Shown here: one piece after another, positions 1 through 8,362 of the stretch
Layout: every line of letters begins with the position of its first letter
How positions within the stretch are numbered: position 1 is the first letter of the stretch
Assembly: GCA_963667505.2 (NCBI GenBank)
Contig: OY763490.2
Coordinates: 2,232,001-2,296,000, forward strand
Direction of reading: 5' to 3'
DNA: 64,000 nt
Source: Aldehydirespirator sp963667505
Lineage (GTDB): Bacteria > Actinomycetota > Acidimicrobiia > Acidimicrobiales > Aldehydirespiratoraceae
The notes under the pieces: model-generated
Seen by the model: only the letters and a program-made list of their open reading frames with translations
Database searches by the model: none
Told to the model about the DNA's origin: nothing
Made by a program: the position numbers and the translations under genes

Positions 1-735
1 CTGGACCGCGACTGGTGCGAGCGGCTGCACACCGCCGTCGAGCGCTGCCAGACCAGCCCCAGCCAGTTCTACGGGGTGCTGTCGCCGCCCGGCGAGCCGA
101 AGGTGGACAGCGACCTGTTCCGCTGGTTCGACGACCCCGACATCGCCGAGGTCACCCACTCCGGCCCGCTGCCGACGCTGGGCGCGAAGCTCTGCGGCGC
201 CGACGCGGCCGTGCTGATCGAGGACCAGTGGTTCTGCTCGGAGCCCGGGGCGGTGTCGCGCAGCCCCTGGCACCAGGACCACCCCTACTACAACCTCGAC
301 CGGCCCTTCGCCACGGTGTGGGTCACCCTCGACGACGTGTCCGCCGACGCCGCGCTGCGGGTGGTGGAGGGCTCCCACGCCGCCGGGGTCACCTACGCCC
401 CCATCGAGTTCTCGTCGTCCACCACCACCATCGGCGGCGCCTCGGAGCTGGCCCCGGTGCCCGACGTGGACGCCGACCCGGAGCGCTTCCCGGTCACCAC
501 CTGGGACCTGAAGGCCGGCGACGCGGTGGCCATCGACTCCCGGATGCTGCACGCCACCGGCGTCCGCGAGGTCGCCGACCGCCCCTTCCGACGTCTGTCC
601 ACCCGCTACGCCCACCCCGACACCCGCTACTTGGACCTGGGCGAGCAGGCCGCCGTCTTCTGGAGAATGCTCCCCCACGGCCTACAAACCGGCGACCCCG
701 TAGCCAGCGAAATCTTCCCCCTCATCCACCTTTAG
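1..735 (+). CDS. Phytanoyl-CoA dioxygenase family protein (5' partial)
   Basis: Non-haem Fe(II)/2-oxoglutarate oxygenase of the PhyH family. The frame is open from the first base, so the N-terminus lies outside the window. The facial triad is recognisable: an HxD pair in WHQDHPYYN and a distal His in DSRMLHATGV, followed by an Arg-containing segment (FRRLSTRYAHP) of the kind that binds 2-oxoglutarate. An acidic stretch (TVWVTLDDVS) follows the HxD strand, as is usual in the family. Such enzymes hydroxylate lipids or small carboxylates; the substrate cannot be read from sequence. The TAG stop overlaps the convergent hicA 3' end by three bases. Confidence 0.85.
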   Translation: MDRDWCERLHTAVERCQTSPSQFYGVLSPPGEPKVDSDLFRWFDDPDIAEVTHSGPLPTLGAKLCGADAAVLIEDQWFCSEPGAVSRSPWHQDHPYYNLDRPFATVWVTLDDVSADAALRVVEGSHAAGVTYAPIEFSSSTTTIGGASELAPVPDVDADPERFPVTTWDLKAGDAVAIDSRMLHATGVREVADRPFRRLSTRYAHPDTRYLDLGEQAAVFWRMLPHGLQTGDPVASEIFPLIHL

Positions 736-946
736 CGGTTCAGCCAGTCGTCTCGTGTGTAGCCGGCCTGCTTGAGCAGTCGCAGCAGGAAGGGGCCGCG
801 ATCTCGCTGTCACTGGGGACGACCTGCCTATGGGTCCCTTTGAGCATGTACTCGTGATTGCCGCCGCGCTTGGGCCCGGACCAGCCGCGTTCCCTCAAGA
901 ACTTGATGAGGTCGCGACGAGTGGCCGGAGCGATCCGGCGGCTCAT
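732..946 (-). pseudogene. hicA: HicA-like mRNA interferase toxin, frameshifted near its 3' end
   Basis: The first 51 codons (MSRRIAPATRRDLIKFLRER...) match the HicA fold: a small double-stranded-RNA-binding-like domain with the catalytic His in GGNHEYM. The ATG overlaps the hicB stop as ATGA, so the two were translationally coupled. After PSDSEIA the annotated frame becomes Cys-rich nonsense, while a different frame continues with FLLRLLKQAGYTRDDWLNR and a stop at 732-734, a perfect HicA C-terminus. One missing C in the GGCCCC tract near 794-800 explains the switch. It is either a genuine inactivated toxin or a homopolymer sequencing error. Confidence 0.75.
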
Positions 947-1215
947 GCAGGTACGGAGACGATGCCGTCGTGGAACGAAGGGATGGGCTGACCGAGCTTC
1001 TGTCCGAGTTCGACCCATCCGGCGAGCACCTGCCGTAGCTTGCCGCGTGCCTCATCGGGAGTGGCACCGAAGGCGGATGCGCCCTTGCATTCAGGGTTCT
1101 CGGCCCACCATCCGACGAGAATGCCGTCGTCGTCCCGGACTTCTTCGGTCGATGCCCCTGCAAGCGCAGCGTCCAGCCAGCACTCAAGCGGAAACTGAGC
1201 CGGGGCCTGTGCCAT
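943..1215 (-). CDS. hicB: HicB-like antitoxin
   Basis: 90-residue protein with the partly degraded RNase-H-like HicB fold: a strand pair around DDDGILVGWWAENPECKGASAFGATPDEARGKLRQVLAGWVELGQKLG, the usual arrangement of an acidic turn, a conserved Gly/Ala-Gly-Thr segment and an amphipathic helix. It lies directly upstream of and overlaps hicA (ATGA), the order antitoxin-then-toxin. The role would be to neutralise HicA and autoregulate the operon. The C-terminal DNA-binding domain of long HicB proteins is absent, so repression, if any, would need another factor. Family assignment rests on size, context and motif pattern. Confidence 0.65.
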   Translation of the reverse strand: MAQAPAQFPLECWLDAALAGASTEEVRDDDGILVGWWAENPECKGASAFGATPDEARGKLRQVLAGWVELGQKLGQPIPSFHDGIVSVPA

Positions 1216-1313
1216 GCCCGCACCCTAGCGCCCGCACCAGCGTGGGAACATCCAGAAGGGTCGTCGTTGTCGGCTTCGGCGTCGATACGCGGATCCGCTC
1301 AGGGCGGTCGGGG

Positions 1314-1937
1314 CTAGCCGGGGGCGGATACGTGGACGAAGCGGGTGGTGTCGGCGCCTCGATGGTGCCAGCGGTGGCGGGTGACGGTGGAGTAGATCAT
1401 GGTGTCGCCCGCAGTGAGACGGTGGGTGACGATGCGGCCGTCGCCGTCGTCCAGGTCCACTGCGAGCATGCCCTGGGTTACGTGGATCATCTCCCGGCCC
1501 TCGGAGGCGAAGAACCCGCCGAGCTGCGAGCCAGGCTCGACCACGTACTCGGCCGCGCTGAAGGGCTCCTCCAGGCCGGTGAGCTGGCGGCGGAAGGCGG
1601 TCTGGGGGGCGTCGGTGATGTCGTAGCGCTGGCCCTCGTCGCATCCGGTCACCACCACGTCGGCCGACACCGGGCCGGCCAGCAGCCGCTCGGGCGTGGT
1701 CTCCAGCACCCTGGCGATGGAGAACAGAGATGTGAGGCTGGGCGCGGCGAAGCTGGTCTCCACCTGGCTGAGGAACGGCACCGACAGCCCGGCGCGCCCG
1801 GCCACCTGGCTCAGCGTCAGGCCGAGCTTGTTGCGGCGGCTGCGCACCGCCTGACCCAGCTCCTCCAGGGCGCGAGTGTCGTGCTCGTTGCGGGCGGACG
1901 CATGCTCGGCGGCAGCGGTCTGGGCGGTGGCGGCCAT
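1314..1937 (-). CDS. XRE-family transcriptional regulator with C-terminal cupin domain
   Basis: 207 residues. Residues about 25-85 form a lambda-repressor-type helix-turn-helix (RSRRNKLGLTLSQVAGRAGL then SVPFLSQVE). The C-terminal half is a small cupin barrel (EMIHVTQGMLAVDL, GDTMIYST, HRWHHRG), which in this family senses a small metabolite. It lies beside the enolase-superfamily gene on the same strand and close to the catabolic block, so a local repressor or activator of that block is the natural inference. An ATG at 1937 preceded by a GGGAG sequence supports the start. Confidence 0.85.
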   Translation of the reverse strand: MAATAQTAAAEHASARNEHDTRALEELGQAVRSRRNKLGLTLSQVAGRAGLSVPFLSQVETSFAAPSLTSLFSIARVLETTPERLLAGPVSADVVVTGCDEGQRYDITDAPQTAFRRQLTGLEEPFSAAEYVVEPGSQLGGFFASEGREMIHVTQGMLAVDLDDGDGRIVTHRLTAGDTMIYSTVTRHRWHHRGADTTRFVHVSAPG

Positions 1938-1976
1938 CGACTGGGAGCTCCCTTCGGGGCGTAACGACCGGCTCGC

Positions 1977-3176
1977 TCAGCCGTCGGATGCGTCCGACGG
2001 GCCGGACCCGGCGGCGGTGCGGCCTGACTCGTGCTCGGGGAACAGCTCGGCGTAGGTATCGCCCTCCCGGTAGGGGTGCGCGGCCAGCTTCTCCTCGTCG
2101 ACGTCCACGCCGAGGCCGGGAGCAGTGGGGGCGGTGATGTGCCCGCCGCCGAGGTCGGTGAGGGCCAGGCCGGGGTTGTGGCCGATGTCGGTGATCATCG
2201 GCTGGTGGGGGTCGATGTCGTACTCGCAGAGCCGCACTCGGGCGGCGGTGGCCCAGTGCAGGTTGGCGGCCAGCCCCACCACCGTCGGCCCTCCGACGTG
2301 GGGGATGACCTCTATGGAGTTCCGGGCGCCGATGTCGGCGATCTCCAGGCAGCTCAGGATCCCGCCGGTGAGAGTGGCGTCGGGCTCGAAGACCCGAGCC
2401 GCGTCGCGGCGGGCCAGCTCGGCGTACATGCGGGGCGAGTAGACCCGCTCCCCCACCGCCACCCGGATCGACGAGTTGTGCTGGAGCCGCTCCAGGCCCT
2501 CGATCTGGTACTGGGGCACCGGCTCCTCGAAGAAGTGGATGCCGTAGGGGGCGATCCGGCGGCACAGCTCGATGGCCGAGTCGGGGTCGTGGAACCAGTA
2601 CGAGTCGACCCCCATCAGCTTGTCGGCGCCGATGTGCTCGCGCACGGTGGCGACCGCCTCCTCGTCGCCGTCGAGGGTCCGGCCCAGCCGCACCTTCACC
2701 CCGGCGAAGCCGAGGTCCATGCACTGGTCGAAGTAGTGGGCGTGCCACTGGGCGCTCTCCTCGAACATGGTGGTGCCCGTGCCGTACAGCGGGATCGGGT
2801 AGGCACTGCCGCCCAGCAGCTGGTGGACCGGCGCGTCCAAGGCCCTGCCTGCGATGTCCCACAGGGCGATCTCGACCGCGCCGATGGTCTGGCTGGTGAG
2901 TCCCTCCCAGCCGAGGTAGCCGTCCAGGGCCACCTTCAGGTCGGCCACCCGGTCCCGGACGGCGAGCGGGTCGCGGCCCTCCAGGTGGCGCGAGCACACG
3001 TCGTCCACCACCGCCCGGAACACCGTGGGGTAGGAGTGCCCCCAGTTGGTGGACGCCTCGCCCCAGCCGACGGTGCCGTCGTCGGTCTCCACCCGCACCA
3101 GCGCGAAGCTGCGCTCCATGTCCGGGTCGATCTTGCGATAGCCGGCGAGCACCGCCCGCACGCTCTCGATTCTCAT
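1977..3176 (-). CDS. Mandelate racemase/muconate lactonizing enzyme (enolase superfamily)
   Basis: 399 residues, the usual length. An N-terminal capping domain leads into the TIM barrel with KVR on the second strand (FAGVKVRLGR), three metal ligands (Asp in MGVDSYWFHD, Glu in FFEEPVP, Glu in AVGERVY) and a His-containing strand (EVIPHVGG). These residues abstract a proton alpha to a carboxylate, so a sugar-acid dehydratase or racemase is likely; the substrate is unknown. ATG at 3176 was chosen over a longer in-frame extension because a perfect AGGAGG lies just upstream and the extension translates repeat DNA. Confidence 0.85.
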   Translation of the reverse strand: MRIESVRAVLAGYRKIDPDMERSFALVRVETDDGTVGWGEASTNWGHSYPTVFRAVVDDVCSRHLEGRDPLAVRDRVADLKVALDGYLGWEGLTSQTIGAVEIALWDIAGRALDAPVHQLLGGSAYPIPLYGTGTTMFEESAQWHAHYFDQCMDLGFAGVKVRLGRTLDGDEEAVATVREHIGADKLMGVDSYWFHDPDSAIELCRRIAPYGIHFFEEPVPQYQIEGLERLQHNSSIRVAVGERVYSPRMYAELARRDAARVFEPDATLTGGILSCLEIADIGARNSIEVIPHVGGPTVVGLAANLHWATAARVRLCEYDIDPHQPMITDIGHNPGLALTDLGGGHITAPTAPGLGVDVDEEKLAAHPYREGDTYAELFPEHESGRTAAGSGPSDASDG

Positions 3177-3218
3177 GTCAGGACCTCCTGCCTGAATGGT
3201 CTTGGCCCCACCCGCACC

Positions 3219-3408
3219 GAATTGGCAGCACAATGCACGCATACCGTGCAAAACGCTGCCAATTCCGAAAGACGCTCCCAGCCTGAGCCGAACTGGCAGC
3301 GGAGAACGCCCAAAACAGCGCAAAACGCTGCCAATTCCGAAAGACGCTCCCAGCCTGAGCCCAACTGGCAGCGGAGAACGCCCAAAACAGCGCAAAACGC
3401 TGCCAATT
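3219..3408. repeat. Three tandem 72-bp units, each carrying a palindrome with GCTGCCAATT arms
   Basis: Arms AAYTGGCAGC at 3219-3229, 3291-3300 and 3363-3372 pair with GCTGCCAATT at 3255-3265, 3327-3336 and 3399-3408, so the period is exactly 72 bp. Loops are about 26 nt. Units two and three are almost identical and unit one has a divergent loop. The array fills the gap between the aldo/keto reductase stop and the enolase-family start, so it is transcribed as potential hairpins upstream of the latter. A single copy of the same palindrome recurs at 24228-24272. Confidence 0.9.
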
Positions 3409-3425
3409 CTGGTAGCGGCGGAGGC

Positions 3426-4376
3426 TCACCGGGCCTCCCGCGGGCCTGTGGGCTCCTGTGACTGCAGTTCTTGCCAGAGCCTGTCGGGCAGCGGGGTGCG
3501 CAGGGCGGCCAGGTTCTCGTCCACCTCGGCGGGCGCGGCCATGCCTACCACCACCGAGGTCACGCCCGGATTGGTGAGCGGGAAGTTCACGGCCACGGCC
3601 TTCATGGCCGCGCCGTGGCGCCCGCAGACCGCTTCGACGGACGAGGCCCGAGCGAGCGTCTCGGCCGAGGCAGGGCCGTAGTCGTACCAGGCACCCTCGC
3701 GGGGCCGGGCCAGCACGCCGCTGTTGAACACCCCCGCGGCCAGGTAGGCGACCCCCCGGGCCGCGCAGGCGTCTATCAGCCCGGCGGCGGAGCGGTCGAG
3801 CAGCGTGTAGCGGCCAGCCACCAGCATGCAGTCGAGGTCGGCCCGCTCCAGGAACACGGCCCCGGTCTCCACCGAGTTGGTTCCCAACGACACTGCGTCG
3901 ATCACACCCTCGTCCCGCAGGGCCGCCAGTGCCGGGAACGTGCCCTCCAGCGCCTCGTCGATGTGATCGTCGGGGTCGTGGATGTGGACGATGTCCACCC
4001 GGTCTGCACCCAGGCGCTCCAGGCTCGACTCCAGCGACCGCCGGGCTGCGTCGTAGCCGAAGTCGAAGCGGACGCCGACCGATCCGTCCGGCTCCTCCGT
4101 CAGCAGGCGCCCGGCCTTGGTGGCGATGACCGGGCGCTCGGCCAGCCCAGCCATGGCCAGGGCCCGGCCCAGACGGCGCTCGGCCTCGCCCAGCCCGTAG
4201 AAGGGGGCGGTGTCGAAGAACCGCACCCCGAGCTCCAAGGCCCGGGCCGCGGTCTGCACCGCGGTGTCGGCGTCGTTGCCCCAGAAGATCGAGGCCAGCG
4301 GGGCGGTCCCCAGCGCCAAGCGTCGGATCCGTAGCCCGGTTCGTCCCAGCTCTGCCTCGTCCAAAGGATCTCGCAT
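3426..4376 (-). CDS. Aldo/keto reductase (L-fucose / D-threo-aldose dehydrogenase-like)
   Basis: 316-residue TIM-barrel NAD(P)-dependent oxidoreductase. The catalytic tetrad is visible: Asp and Tyr in FFDTAPFYG, Lys in VIATKAGR and His in DIVHIHDP. The pattern ELGRTGLRIRRLALGTAPL at the start and VDIVHIHDPDDH resemble the group that oxidises free aldoses such as L-fucose or D-threo-aldoses, and pyridoxal dehydrogenases. It is divergent from the PanB-like operon and upstream of the enolase-superfamily gene on the same strand; an aldose dehydrogenase followed by a sugar-acid dehydratase is a plausible pair. Confidence 0.85.
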   Translation of the reverse strand: MRDPLDEAELGRTGLRIRRLALGTAPLASIFWGNDADTAVQTAARALELGVRFFDTAPFYGLGEAERRLGRALAMAGLAERPVIATKAGRLLTEEPDGSVGVRFDFGYDAARRSLESSLERLGADRVDIVHIHDPDDHIDEALEGTFPALAALRDEGVIDAVSLGTNSVETGAVFLERADLDCMLVAGRYTLLDRSAAGLIDACAARGVAYLAAGVFNSGVLARPREGAWYDYGPASAETLARASSVEAVCGRHGAAMKAVAVNFPLTNPGVTSVVVGMAAPAEVDENLAALRTPLPDRLWQELQSQEPTGPREAR

Positions 4377-4384
4377 GGAGCGTG

Positions 4385-4399
4385 TTTGATCCTATCAAA
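4385..4399. promoter_or_regulatory. Palindromic operator candidate TTTGAT-CCT-ATCAAA
   Basis: A perfect 6-bp inverted repeat with a 3-bp spacer lies in the 45-bp gap between the divergently transcribed aldo/keto reductase and PanB-like genes. This is the expected place and form of a dimeric repressor site. The XRE-cupin protein encoded nearby is the obvious candidate ligand, but this is inference. Confidence 0.45.
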
Positions 4400-4421
4400 G
4401 TCTTGTGGTTGTCTTCAGGAC

Positions 4422-5333
4422 GTGAGCCGGGCCAAGCCGACCGTCGCCGACCTGCTCGCCGGCAAGGGGAAGGGACAGCTCACCGACATCTTCGTGCTGT
4501 CCCTCGAGGAGGTCCGGGCGGCCGAGGAGGCGGGCCTCGACATGATGTGCCTGCCCGACGAGACCATGAGCCGGGAGGTCCGCGAGGCCGCCCCGACCAC
4601 GTTCATCATCGCCGCGCTGGCCTACGGGGTCCACGCCACCGCCGACGAGTACCTGCGTATGGGCATGGCCACCTACCGCCTCGGCGCCGACGCGGTGTAC
4701 TGCGCGGCCAGCCTCGACACCGTGGCTCGGCTGGCGGCCGAGGGGCTGGCGGTGGTGGGCCACATCGGGTTCATCCCCACGCACCGCACCTGGTACGGCG
4801 GGTACCGGGCCACCGGCAAGACCGCCGACAGCGCCCTGAAGGTGTGGCACCAGGCCCGGGCGCTGGAGGACGCCGGCGCCTTCGCGGCCGAGATCGAGCT
4901 GGTGCCCGAGCCGGTAGCGGCCGCCATCTCGCAGCGGTCGTCGCTGCTGTTGATCTCGATGGGGTCGGGGGCGGGATGCGACGCCCAGTACCTGTTCAGC
5001 ATGGACATCCTGGGGACCAACACCGGCCACTACCCCCGCCACTCCAAGAAGTACCGGGACTTCCGGGCCGAGTACGAGCGCCTCCACGCCGAGCGGGTGG
5101 CTGCCTACGGCGAGTACCGGGCCGACGTGGCCAGCGGCGCCTACCCGGCCGAGGGCCACATACTGGGGATCGACGACACCGAACTGGACCGCTTCCTGGA
5201 AGCGCTCGACGACGACGCCCCGGCAAGGACCGGCAAGGCCACCGACGCCGACACCGGCGGCCCCGCCGGGCTCGACAGGACGCCACCACAAAGGGGAGTG
5301 CCATGGACGGAGATAGCCAGACCGCCGAAATGA
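4422..5333 (+). CDS. Ketopantoate hydroxymethyltransferase (PanB)-like protein
   Basis: About 303 residues in the PEP mutase/PanB TIM-barrel superfamily. PanB-like features in order: TVADLLAGKGKGQLTDIFVL, an acidic metal-site strand (GLDMMCLPDE), GHIGFIPTHRTWYGGYRATG, an internal Glu (AAEIELVPEPV) and MGSGAGCDAQYLFSMDILG. True PanB makes ketopantoate for CoA synthesis. The sequence is divergent and the gene lies in a catabolic operon, so a related lyase acting on another 2-oxoacid is more likely. GTG 4422 follows an AGGA sequence and begins at the conserved N-terminus; the TTG at 4386 lies in the operator region. The last 31 bases overlap the next gene. Confidence 0.65.
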   Translation: MSRAKPTVADLLAGKGKGQLTDIFVLSLEEVRAAEEAGLDMMCLPDETMSREVREAAPTTFIIAALAYGVHATADEYLRMGMATYRLGADAVYCAASLDTVARLAAEGLAVVGHIGFIPTHRTWYGGYRATGKTADSALKVWHQARALEDAGAFAAEIELVPEPVAAAISQRSSLLLISMGSGAGCDAQYLFSMDILGTNTGHYPRHSKKYRDFRAEYERLHAERVAAYGEYRADVASGAYPAEGHILGIDDTELDRFLEALDDDAPARTGKATDADTGGPAGLDRTPPQRGVPWTEIARPPK

Positions 5334-6748
5334 CGACCGAGCCGGTCTCGATGCTGGTCGAGGGCACGGTGGTGACCATGGACCCCGAGCGGCGGATCAT
5401 TCCGAACGGCGCGGTGGCCGTGGCCGGAGACCGCATCGCCGAGGTGGGCGCCGCCGACGACCTGCAGACCCGCCACCCCGACGCCCGCCGCCTCGGCGGA
5501 TCGAGGCGCTACGTGATCCCCGGGCTGATCGACTGCCACAACCACATCGCCCAGGCGCTGTGCCGGGAGAGCACGGTGGAGGACTTCCCCAACATCTACC
5601 GCATCTACATCCCGGCCGAGGACATCCAGAGCACCGACGACGTGCGGGTCAGCGCCCGGGTGGCCTTCGCCCAGCTGCTTCGGGCCGGGGTGACCACCAT
5701 GACCGAGACCACCTGCACGCTCGCCCACGAGGAGCCCATCGCCGAGACGGTCATGGAGACCGGCATCCGCTGCGCGCTGGCCCGGGGCATGTGGGACCGG
5801 GAGTCCCGGCTGGCCGGCAACTACGAGCAGATCACCGAGAGGTCGTGGTACCGCGACGACCCGGCCGCGCTGGCCGACGATCTGGCCTACACCGAGGAGT
5901 TCTTCTCCAAGTGGTTCGAGCGGGGCGAGGGTCGGCTGCGGCCCTGGGTGCACAACCTGGGCGTGCCGTCGTGCTCCGACGAGCGCTATCTGGCCACCGA
6001 CGAGCTGGTACGCAAATGGGGCACGGGCGTGATGACCCACATCAACCGCGACCGCGAGGAGATCGAGCTGAGCGTGTCGCTGTTCGGGCACCGCTCGCTG
6101 GAGCACCTGGCCTCCATCGGCGCGCTGACCGAGCGGCTGGTCGCCATCCACGCCATGTTGACCACCGACCGAGAGATCGACCTGATGGCCGAGGCCGGGG
6201 CCAAGCTGGCCCACGCCCCGGTGGTGTGCACCGACATCATGTCGGCAGTCACCCGGGTGCCGCTGATGCGGGCCCGGGGCATCACCGTGGGGCTGGGCTG
6301 CGACACCATCATCAACGACGTGCTCAAGCTGATGCGGATCGCCCACATCATGCACAACCAGGCGGCCATGCCGCTGTTCGACCCGTACGGGTTCTCCTGC
6401 GACGACGCCTTCGAGATGGGCACCATCGACGCGGCCCGGCTGCTGATGTGGGACGACGAGATCGGCTCGCTGGAGACGGGCAAGGCCGCCGACATCTGCG
6501 TGATCGACGCCAACAACGTGCGGCTCACGCCGTCCACGGACCCGGTGGCCACGCTGGTGCGCTACGGGGTGGGCACCGACGCCGAGTCGACCATCGTGGC
6601 CGGGCAGCTCGTGATGCACGAGGGCCGGCTGCTGACCATCGACGAGGAGGAACTGCTCGACGAGGCCGAGGCGCTCGGGGCCCGCATGATCGCGGAGATG
6701 GCCCCGCGCCGCTACGTGCAGCTCGGCACCAACGTCGACTACCTGTGA
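5303..6748 (+). CDS. ATZ/TRZ-type amidohydrolase (deaminase/chlorohydrolase family)
   Basis: 481-residue metal-dependent hydrolase. After a small beta domain it shows the HxH metal motif in GLIDCHNHIAQ, the third ligand His in MTHINRD, the catalytic-site His in LVAIHAML and the Asp in GLGCDTII, then returns to the beta domain with GSLETGKAADICVID. This subfamily deaminates or dehalogenates N-heterocycles (S-adenosylhomocysteine/guanine deaminase and triazine hydrolase relatives). GLG CDTIIND is unusual in having Cys before the metal Asp. A clear GGGGAG precedes ATG 5303. It is co-oriented with a second, distantly related amidohydrolase and a Rieske oxygenase. Confidence 0.85.
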   Translation: MDGDSQTAEMTTEPVSMLVEGTVVTMDPERRIIPNGAVAVAGDRIAEVGAADDLQTRHPDARRLGGSRRYVIPGLIDCHNHIAQALCRESTVEDFPNIYRIYIPAEDIQSTDDVRVSARVAFAQLLRAGVTTMTETTCTLAHEEPIAETVMETGIRCALARGMWDRESRLAGNYEQITERSWYRDDPAALADDLAYTEEFFSKWFERGEGRLRPWVHNLGVPSCSDERYLATDELVRKWGTGVMTHINRDREEIELSVSLFGHRSLEHLASIGALTERLVAIHAMLTTDREIDLMAEAGAKLAHAPVVCTDIMSAVTRVPLMRARGITVGLGCDTIINDVLKLMRIAHIMHNQAAMPLFDPYGFSCDDAFEMGTIDAARLLMWDDEIGSLETGKAADICVIDANNVRLTPSTDPVATLVRYGVGTDAESTIVAGQLVMHEGRLLTIDEEELLDEAEALGARMIAEMAPRRYVQLGTNVDYL

Positions 6749-6836
6749 TGCGCTCCGGGCTGCGCCGTGCCGGCCATGGTCACCCACCTGGGACAGGTCG
6801 GGCCGAGCTCGGCACGACGGCGACCGGCCGAGTGCG

Positions 6837-8333
6837 ATGAGCGGTTCCGGGCTGCTGGTCAAGGGGGCGACGATCCTCGACGCCGACGGCCCGCTGCGGA
6901 CCGCCGACATCCGCACCGAGGACGGCCTCATCGCCGAGGTCGGCCCCGGTCTGCGACCCGGATCGGCCCGCGTGGTGGACGCCGAGGCCATGGTGGCCAT
7001 GCCGGGGCTGATCAACGCCCACACCCACTCCGGTCAGAACCTCGACCGGGGCATGGCGCCCAACCTGCCGCTGGACCTGTGGCTGATGTGGGTGGTGTTC
7101 GGCAACATCACTATCAGCGCCGAGGACCGCTACACGCTGGCCATGGCCGGGGCGCTGGAGATGCTGGAGTCGGGCTGCACCGCGGTGCTCGACCACGGCT
7201 GGGTTCCGCCGTGGGACTTCGAGGACTACTCCGAGGCGATCATGAGCGCCTACGCCGACGCCGGGATACGGGCCGGGCTGGCCCCGATGATCGGCGACCT
7301 CGACATCTTCGACACGATGTCGTTCGAGGGCACCACCCTGCCCAAGCCCGAGCCGCTGGGCGACCCGTTCGAGCCGGCGGGCCTGCTGGAGTCGATGGCC
7401 GGGTTCTTCGACCGCTGGCAGGGCGCCCATTCCCGGCTCACCCCTATGGTGGGGCCGTCGGCGCCGCAGCGCTGCAGCCATGAGCTGATGGACGGCCTGG
7501 CTCGCTTGGCCCGCAAGCGCAGTGCCGGGTTCCACACCCATGTGCTGGAGACCAGGACCCAGATCGCCGCCAACCTGGAGCGCTACGGCCGTTCCAGCGT
7601 CTCGTACCTGGAGGAACTCGGGCTGCTGTATCCGGGGTCGAGCCTGGCCCACTGCGTGTGGATGGACCCCGACGAGTTCTCGACGGTGCGCCGCTGCGGC
7701 GCGACGGTCGTGCACAACCCGGTGTCGAACCTGCGCTGCGGGTCGGGGATCCTGCCGGTGGCCGACCTGCTCGAGGGCGGCGTGAGCGTGGCCCTCGGCG
7801 CCGACGGCGCGGCCTCCAACGACAACCAGAACATGTTCGAGGCCATGAAGTTCGCGGCCCTGATCCAGACGCTGCACGGGTCGCACGTTCGCTGGCCTCA
7901 GGCTCCTGCGATCTGGCGGATGGGCCTGCGGGGCGGCGCCGACGCGCTGGGCCAGCCGCTGGGGTCGCTGGAGCCGGGCAGCGCGGCCGACATCGTGCTG
8001 CTCGACACTGGGCGCCACGTGCCGGTTCACGCCGAGGGCATGGCAGCCAGCCTGGTGCTGGCCGAGCACGGTGAGTCGGTACGTACCGTCATCGTCGACG
8101 GCGAGGTGATGGTGGCCGAGAGCCGCTCGACGCGGGTGGACGATGACGCCATGGCCGAGCGCTCCCGGGCCCTGCAGAGGCGCATCCACGAGAACCTGCC
8201 CGAGCGCCAGGCCTTCTACGACCGTTACGTGGACGTGCTCACCGAGGTCCACGACCTCGCCATGGCCCAGCCCGCCCCGGTTGAGCGGCTGGCCGCCATC
8301 ACGCCCGCGTTCGGAGACGCCGAGGCAACCTGA
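6837..8333 (+). CDS. Second ATZ/TRZ-type amidohydrolase
   Basis: 498 residues. Metal motif HxH in LINAHTHSGQ, His in GFHTHVLET, His in LAHCVWMD, and the Asp in ALGADGAASNDNQNMFEAMK; the segment VVHNPVSNLRCGSG is the classical substrate-pocket signature of cytosine/guanine deaminase-like amidohydrolases. The protein is a paralogue of the upstream enzyme but far from identical, suggesting successive steps on one ring compound rather than a recent duplication. It is separated from the upstream gene by 88 bp without a clear terminator and from the Rieske gene by 29 bp, so it belongs to the same transcription unit. Confidence 0.85.
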   Translation: MSGSGLLVKGATILDADGPLRTADIRTEDGLIAEVGPGLRPGSARVVDAEAMVAMPGLINAHTHSGQNLDRGMAPNLPLDLWLMWVVFGNITISAEDRYTLAMAGALEMLESGCTAVLDHGWVPPWDFEDYSEAIMSAYADAGIRAGLAPMIGDLDIFDTMSFEGTTLPKPEPLGDPFEPAGLLESMAGFFDRWQGAHSRLTPMVGPSAPQRCSHELMDGLARLARKRSAGFHTHVLETRTQIAANLERYGRSSVSYLEELGLLYPGSSLAHCVWMDPDEFSTVRRCGATVVHNPVSNLRCGSGILPVADLLEGGVSVALGADGAASNDNQNMFEAMKFAALIQTLHGSHVRWPQAPAIWRMGLRGGADALGQPLGSLEPGSAADIVLLDTGRHVPVHAEGMAASLVLAEHGESVRTVIVDGEVMVAESRSTRVDDDAMAERSRALQRRIHENLPERQAFYDRYVDVLTEVHDLAMAQPAPVERLAAITPAFGDAEAT

Positions 8334-8362
8334 GGATCGAGGCTGCAAAGGGGGACAGCCAG

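Noticed and set aside
2031..3461. Long plus-strand coding frame opposite the enolase-superfamily gene
   Set aside because: It is the complementary shadow, with Val/Gly/His/Pro-rich text and no domain; the minus-strand protein has all catalytic residues.
4382..5302. Fusion of an extra domain to the first amidohydrolase
   Set aside because: This frame is a low-complexity shadow of the PanB-like gene; a good ribosome-binding site precedes ATG 5303.
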